DNA of 64,000 nucleotides from Epiperipatus broadwayi (lineage: Eukaryota; Onychophora; Udeonychophora; Euonychophora; Peripatidae): NCBI GenBank assembly GCA_028023455.1, contig JAQFVV010006272.1, positions 2,957,127 to 3,021,126 on the forward strand, read 5' to 3'. Shown here in pieces: positions 60,927 through 64,000 of the stretch (position 1 is the stretch's first letter; the number at the start of each line of letters is the position of its first letter). A program made the position numbers and the translations under genes. Under the pieces are notes generated by a model. The model had not been told where the DNA came from. It ran no database searches and saw only the letters and a program-made list of their open reading frames with translations.

Positions 60927-60934
60927 TGGCGCCC
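60927..60934 (+). other. Candidate primer-binding site TGGCGCCC
   Basis: TGGCGCCC followed by TTCTCAAAT matches the start of primer-binding sites complementary to a tRNA CCA end, and is very unlikely by chance in AT-rich DNA. No CA lies directly before it (gtcgac), so the LTR end is uncertain by up to about 15 bases. Confidence 0.5.
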
Positions 60935-61534
60935 TTCTCAAATAAATTTGTCGGCAAGTGCAATTTCTCATATCGGATATCAAATAAACTAAACTATAGT
61001 AGATGATCAAAATAACAATGTATGCTTAGTGAGCCAAAATAATTTTTAAACATGACTTATGTATATTTTGCTCACATATTTCTTTATATATATATACTTG
61101 TATTAATGTAAATGCATTTTTTAGTTGTTTCAGGTGTCAGAGAAAGCCAGGTCAAGCTGTAAGTGGATTATTTTAGTTATATTAACATAGCAATGATATT
61201 TTAATGAAATATAAATAAAGTAAAGTGAGGAGAATAATATGTGGTATAGTTATTAAAGACAGACACGGCAGGATTTTTTATATTTTCATGTATAAACAGA
61301 TACATATAGGCATAGGGTTAAAATAGGACCTCGTGAGGTAGGCAAAGTTAGTTTTTGAAAACATAAATAAAGAATTTAGAATATTTGACTTATTGTTTTT
61401 AAAGAACAAAAAAATTTTTTTCTTCACATACAGGATATAGCTCCTAGATATACATAATACAATATATTTATATAGATTGTATTAAAATACGTTTAGAAAT
61501 AAATTGTGACTTTGTGTAGCAAAATAGCAAAAAA

Positions 61535-62617
61535 ATGGACCAACAGACGGACGCACATTATGACAGCGAGGAGGAGGTAGTACTCAATATTCCCAAGAGG
61601 CCAACAGGTACTCATAATGAAGAGTATAACTTTGAGGCTTTCATCAAAGAAATGAGACATGAAAATGAAATGATGAGGAACATGTTCCAGCAATTCATGA
61701 ATATGACATCTCAACGACTGAACCGTTTGGAGGAAAACATGGTTCTCCAGCAACAACATACCAGAACAAAAGTATGGCCAGATGAGGATACTCAGTTAAA
61801 ATGGCAACAGAAACAAGATGATACACAACCTAAATCATTGATCGATAATGAAGTAGAGAAGGATATGTATGCCTGGGACACGTCAGTCAAGCATCAAATA
61901 CAGGAAGGAGAAGACAATGGACAGATGGATGTGGATAAAAAGGAAATGAACACTCATCAACAGATCAATCCAATCAAGGCGCAACAAGGTAACCAAATCC
62001 TTACGCCTATAATAATTAATCCGGTAACGTCTCCGGTGGCTAAATTCATACATATACAAGGTTTTAGAGGGGAACCGGGTGGAAACCCTAGACACCACCT
62101 GGATAGTCTCAAAATGTTTTTTCAATTTCAGAATATGACAGAACAAGAAAAGGTGGCGATCGCCAGTCATCATTTAAAAGAATCTGCCAGAGAATGGTGG
62201 AATACTCTATCTATACAACCGCAAACATTTATGGAATATGAGAAGGCAATAATGTCAATGTACTGGAGTGCAGAGAGGCAGGAAGGTTTGATGTATTCCA
62301 TAATGCATGAAAGATACCCAGCTAACCATCAAGAGACTTATGCTCAGTTTTTTGTTAGGCAGGTAAATCGCATTAAAGCCCTAACTGCTTTCAATTATCC
62401 AGAAATGCAGATAGTGAGGATGATTAGGCACAACATGCCACCCTGGATAAGGAAAATATTAATAGGCACTCAAATGCAGGACATTCAAGGCACGATTCGG
62501 ATACTAACTGACATTGATTATGGGAACTTAGAAGAAAACCAAAATGATAGGGTCATGAACCCGTCCAAAAATACAAGGCAGTATATACCACCGGATCCCG
62601 GAAAGTTTAGAAATTAA
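61535..62617 (+). CDS. Intact retrotransposon Gag, 360 residues
   Basis: Starts at an ATG in a purine -3 context (aaaaaATGG). Residues 9-16 are acidic. Residues about 33-75 are a methionine/glutamine-rich coiled coil (EMRHENEMMRNMFQQFMNM). Residues 80-150 are a polar linker. Residues about 170-310 form the Retrotrans_gag/capsid-type domain: FRGEPGGNPRHHLDSLKMFF, then ASHHLKESAREWWNTL with the diagnostic WW at 221-222, then FMEYEKAIMSMYW and an ETYAQFFVRQVNRIKAL segment. The protein ends at PPDPGKFRN without a CCHC zinc knuckle and without fusion to protease. It would assemble particles and package RNA, but reverse transcription and integration must come from another element. The best internal relative is the decayed gag at 9850-11345. 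Confidence 0.88.
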   Translation: MDQQTDAHYDSEEEVVLNIPKRPTGTHNEEYNFEAFIKEMRHENEMMRNMFQQFMNMTSQRLNRLEENMVLQQQHTRTKVWPDEDTQLKWQQKQDDTQPKSLIDNEVEKDMYAWDTSVKHQIQEGEDNGQMDVDKKEMNTHQQINPIKAQQGNQILTPIIINPVTSPVAKFIHIQGFRGEPGGNPRHHLDSLKMFFQFQNMTEQEKVAIASHHLKESAREWWNTLSIQPQTFMEYEKAIMSMYWSAERQEGLMYSIMHERYPANHQETYAQFFVRQVNRIKALTAFNYPEMQIVRMIRHNMPPWIRKILIGTQMQDIQGTIRILTDIDYGNLEENQNDRVMNPSKNTRQYIPPDPGKFRN

Positions 62618-62856
62618 AAACATAAATATAGCTAGTCAGACTAAAACAACACGGACTTGATTTAAAAAAATATAGGAGAATGAATGATGGATAAACCGTT
62701 TTATAGTAACATATAGAAAGATTATTAGTAGTAGCAAATTAAACATTACAGTGAATAAAGAGTAGGCTTGAACTCACCTGGTACAAATTCTTACCTCTGA
62801 CCTGAAGCAACAGCATTTTTTTTTTAAAACATTTTTTTTTTTGCTCACTAACTATT

Positions 62857-62862
62857 GGGAAA
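62857..62862 (+). other. Short polypurine tract
   Basis: GGGAAA lies directly before the 3' LTR (TGAAGC at 62863). Short for a polypurine tract but in the expected place; T-rich runs precede it. Confidence 0.4.
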
Positions 62863-64000
62863 TGAAGCAATGGATCTGAAGTCCAATCCATGCTTCACAT
62901 CTTCCTATAAACTTAATTAATATTGTAGACCTAAATTAAGTTTATAGTTCAATATCAGCAGGGTTTTGCATTAGAGTTAAAAATAGTTATGCTTATTAAA
63001 TGTGTATTACAGTTAAATATTTTATTTTAAATAAATTTCATTCTATTGATCAAAATTGCTTAACCTATTAGTCAAACATATATATACATCTAGCGTATAT
63101 ATATGAGGTAATGCAAAATTCTGCTGAGATAAAATGCTTATTCTATTGTAAAATAAAAATATATTGTTGTTCAAATTTTATTAAAATATTTAGTATGGTT
63201 TGATTTTGAGATAAGCCCACCAACATTTCTGAAAGAATGTATATTTTAATTAGTGAGCCGTTCAAGTCTAATTAAAGATGGCATTTTCTTTCTTGCTTTT
63301 TAATTAATAGAATTCCAACTTTAAAGTAAGAAAGTTAGAGTAAAAAATTGAAGTTATTTTTAGAACGTGTTGTTTTGAAACAAAGCAGCAAGGGGGGGCT
63401 TATCAAGATCTCAGATCATACAAACAATGGAAGGTAGCTGTCAGAGAAAGTATAAATAGTAGGGAGAACAAAAGAGATGATTATTCAGACTTTTCTTTTT
63501 GAAGGAGTCATTTGATTCTGATTTTGCTTGTGAAGGCGATTTATTAAGATTTTTCTTGCTGTTTTATTTCCAAGCTTTCTGGAAAGTGCATTCAGATTTC
63601 TCTTGGGAGAAATCCGTCAGATTTTGCTTCACATTTAGCTTGTGCTTTAAAAAAAAGTTATACAGCTGTCATTTTCAAACAATGGAGAAGTTGGAACCTG
63701 CTCCAGTTAAAACCAACCGTATTTTGAGGAAAATGGATATGCTTGGCTAGGCAAATCATAGCTTTGCCTATCGCCGAGGTTCCTAAATACCATCCAAAAA
63801 TGCCTTAACATCCAATCAATAACCATATGAACTCTATGCCGTGTCTGGAGAACTTTTCATGGAAGCCATACTTCATATTTTCATTGTCCGGACAAATACC
63901 TATCGTCGGTCGGATCAAGCCACGGACGCCGTAGGGAACATCACGGAAAAAGGACGGTATCGTATCTCCTAAATTAAACTATCTCGTATGCTACTTTTGA
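62863..64000 (+). repeat. 3' LTR, partial (window end)
   Basis: Near-identical to 56749-57890. The 83-codon open frame at 63499-63750 and its twin at 57386-57598 are LTR sequence downstream of the TATA box and differ by indels, so they are probably not protein genes. Confidence 0.93.
63451..63459 (+). promoter_or_regulatory. LTR TATA box (3' LTR)
   Basis: TATAAATAG identical to 57338-57346; could drive read-out transcription into downstream host DNA. Confidence 0.7.

Larger units (their letters stand above)
56749..64000 (+). mobile_element. Very young Gag-only LTR retrotransposon (right LTR cut by window end)
   Basis: The sequence from 56749 recurs from 62863 to the end of the window with only about four substitutions and a few single-base indels over 1.14 kb. 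Both copies start TGAAGCAATGG and the flanks diverge immediately before. Each copy has a TATAAATAG box. Between them is one intact gag (61535-62617); only 245 bp separate its stop from the second LTR, so there is no room for pol. The near-identical LTRs and open gag show a recent insertion. The left LTR's right boundary cannot be proved inside the window. Confidence 0.88.

Noticed and set aside
1-64000. CRISPR arrays, operons, bacterial promoters or rRNA genes
   Set aside because: No spaced direct-repeat array, no tightly packed ORFs and no rRNA-like conserved sequence; the window is eukaryotic.

Overview
ORGANISM AND OVERVIEW. This is non-coding, strongly AT-rich animal nuclear DNA. It carries long microsatellites, tRNA-derived SINE-like repeats, spliced-gene signals and a wide mix of transposable elements. 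The only recognisable host coding sequence is a 56-codon terminal exon (52083-52253, +) encoding the fourth membrane segment and C-terminus of a nicotinic-acetylcholine-receptor-type (Cys-loop) subunit. Its wording, the Penelope/Merlin/hAT/mariner/LINE mix and the tRNA-type SINEs fit a mollusc. A cephalopod is my best guess, but that is inference. Almost everything else is intergenic or intronic DNA filled by mobile elements. LAYOUT. 1-7.3 kb: AT-rich DNA with a 0.34-kb dispersed repeat present twice (326, 4361) and SINE-like pieces. 7.33-14.75 kb: an old LTR retrotransposon on the minus strand with diverged 1.6-1.7-kb LTRs and a decayed gag, into which a 5'-truncated LINE and an (AAT)n tract are nested. 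17.2-20.2 kb: a complete hAT element with 8-bp target duplications and a dead ZBED/GTF2IRD2-like transposase. 21.2-22.0 kb: a Penelope-like (RT plus GIY-YIG) relic. 24.4-25.8 kb: a Merlin element with 9-bp target duplications and the transposase 3' end present at both ends in opposite orientation. 28.2-34.3 kb: a fairly young minus-strand LTR element (1.75-kb LTRs) with one coiled-coil ORF and no pol. 34.6-36.3 kb: a foldback SINE and a MITE-like element. 38-44.7 kb: two non-LTR retrotransposon relics on opposite strands, separated by an unassigned candidate exon and a GATA/GGTA-type tetranucleotide satellite. 49.0-50.3 kb: a DD41D mariner with intact terminal repeats and a pseudogenised transposase. 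52.1 kb: the receptor exon. 54.5 kb: a perfect 100-bp-arm palindrome. 55.9 kb: a tRNA-like sequence. 56.75 kb to the window end: a very young plus-strand LTR element with an intact 360-residue Gag ORF, no pol, and a right LTR cut off by the window edge. HOW IT FITS TOGETHER. There is no operon-like logic here: the receptor exon is the 3' end of a plus-strand gene whose other exons lie to the left, with large TE-filled introns. The most notable theme is three LTR retrotransposons of three different ages, none with a visible pol. Two carry a recognisable gag (one decayed, one intact) and one carries a coiled-coil ORF that I cannot prove is Gag. This suggests a persistent non-autonomous, Gag-only strategy that depends on enzymes supplied in trans.
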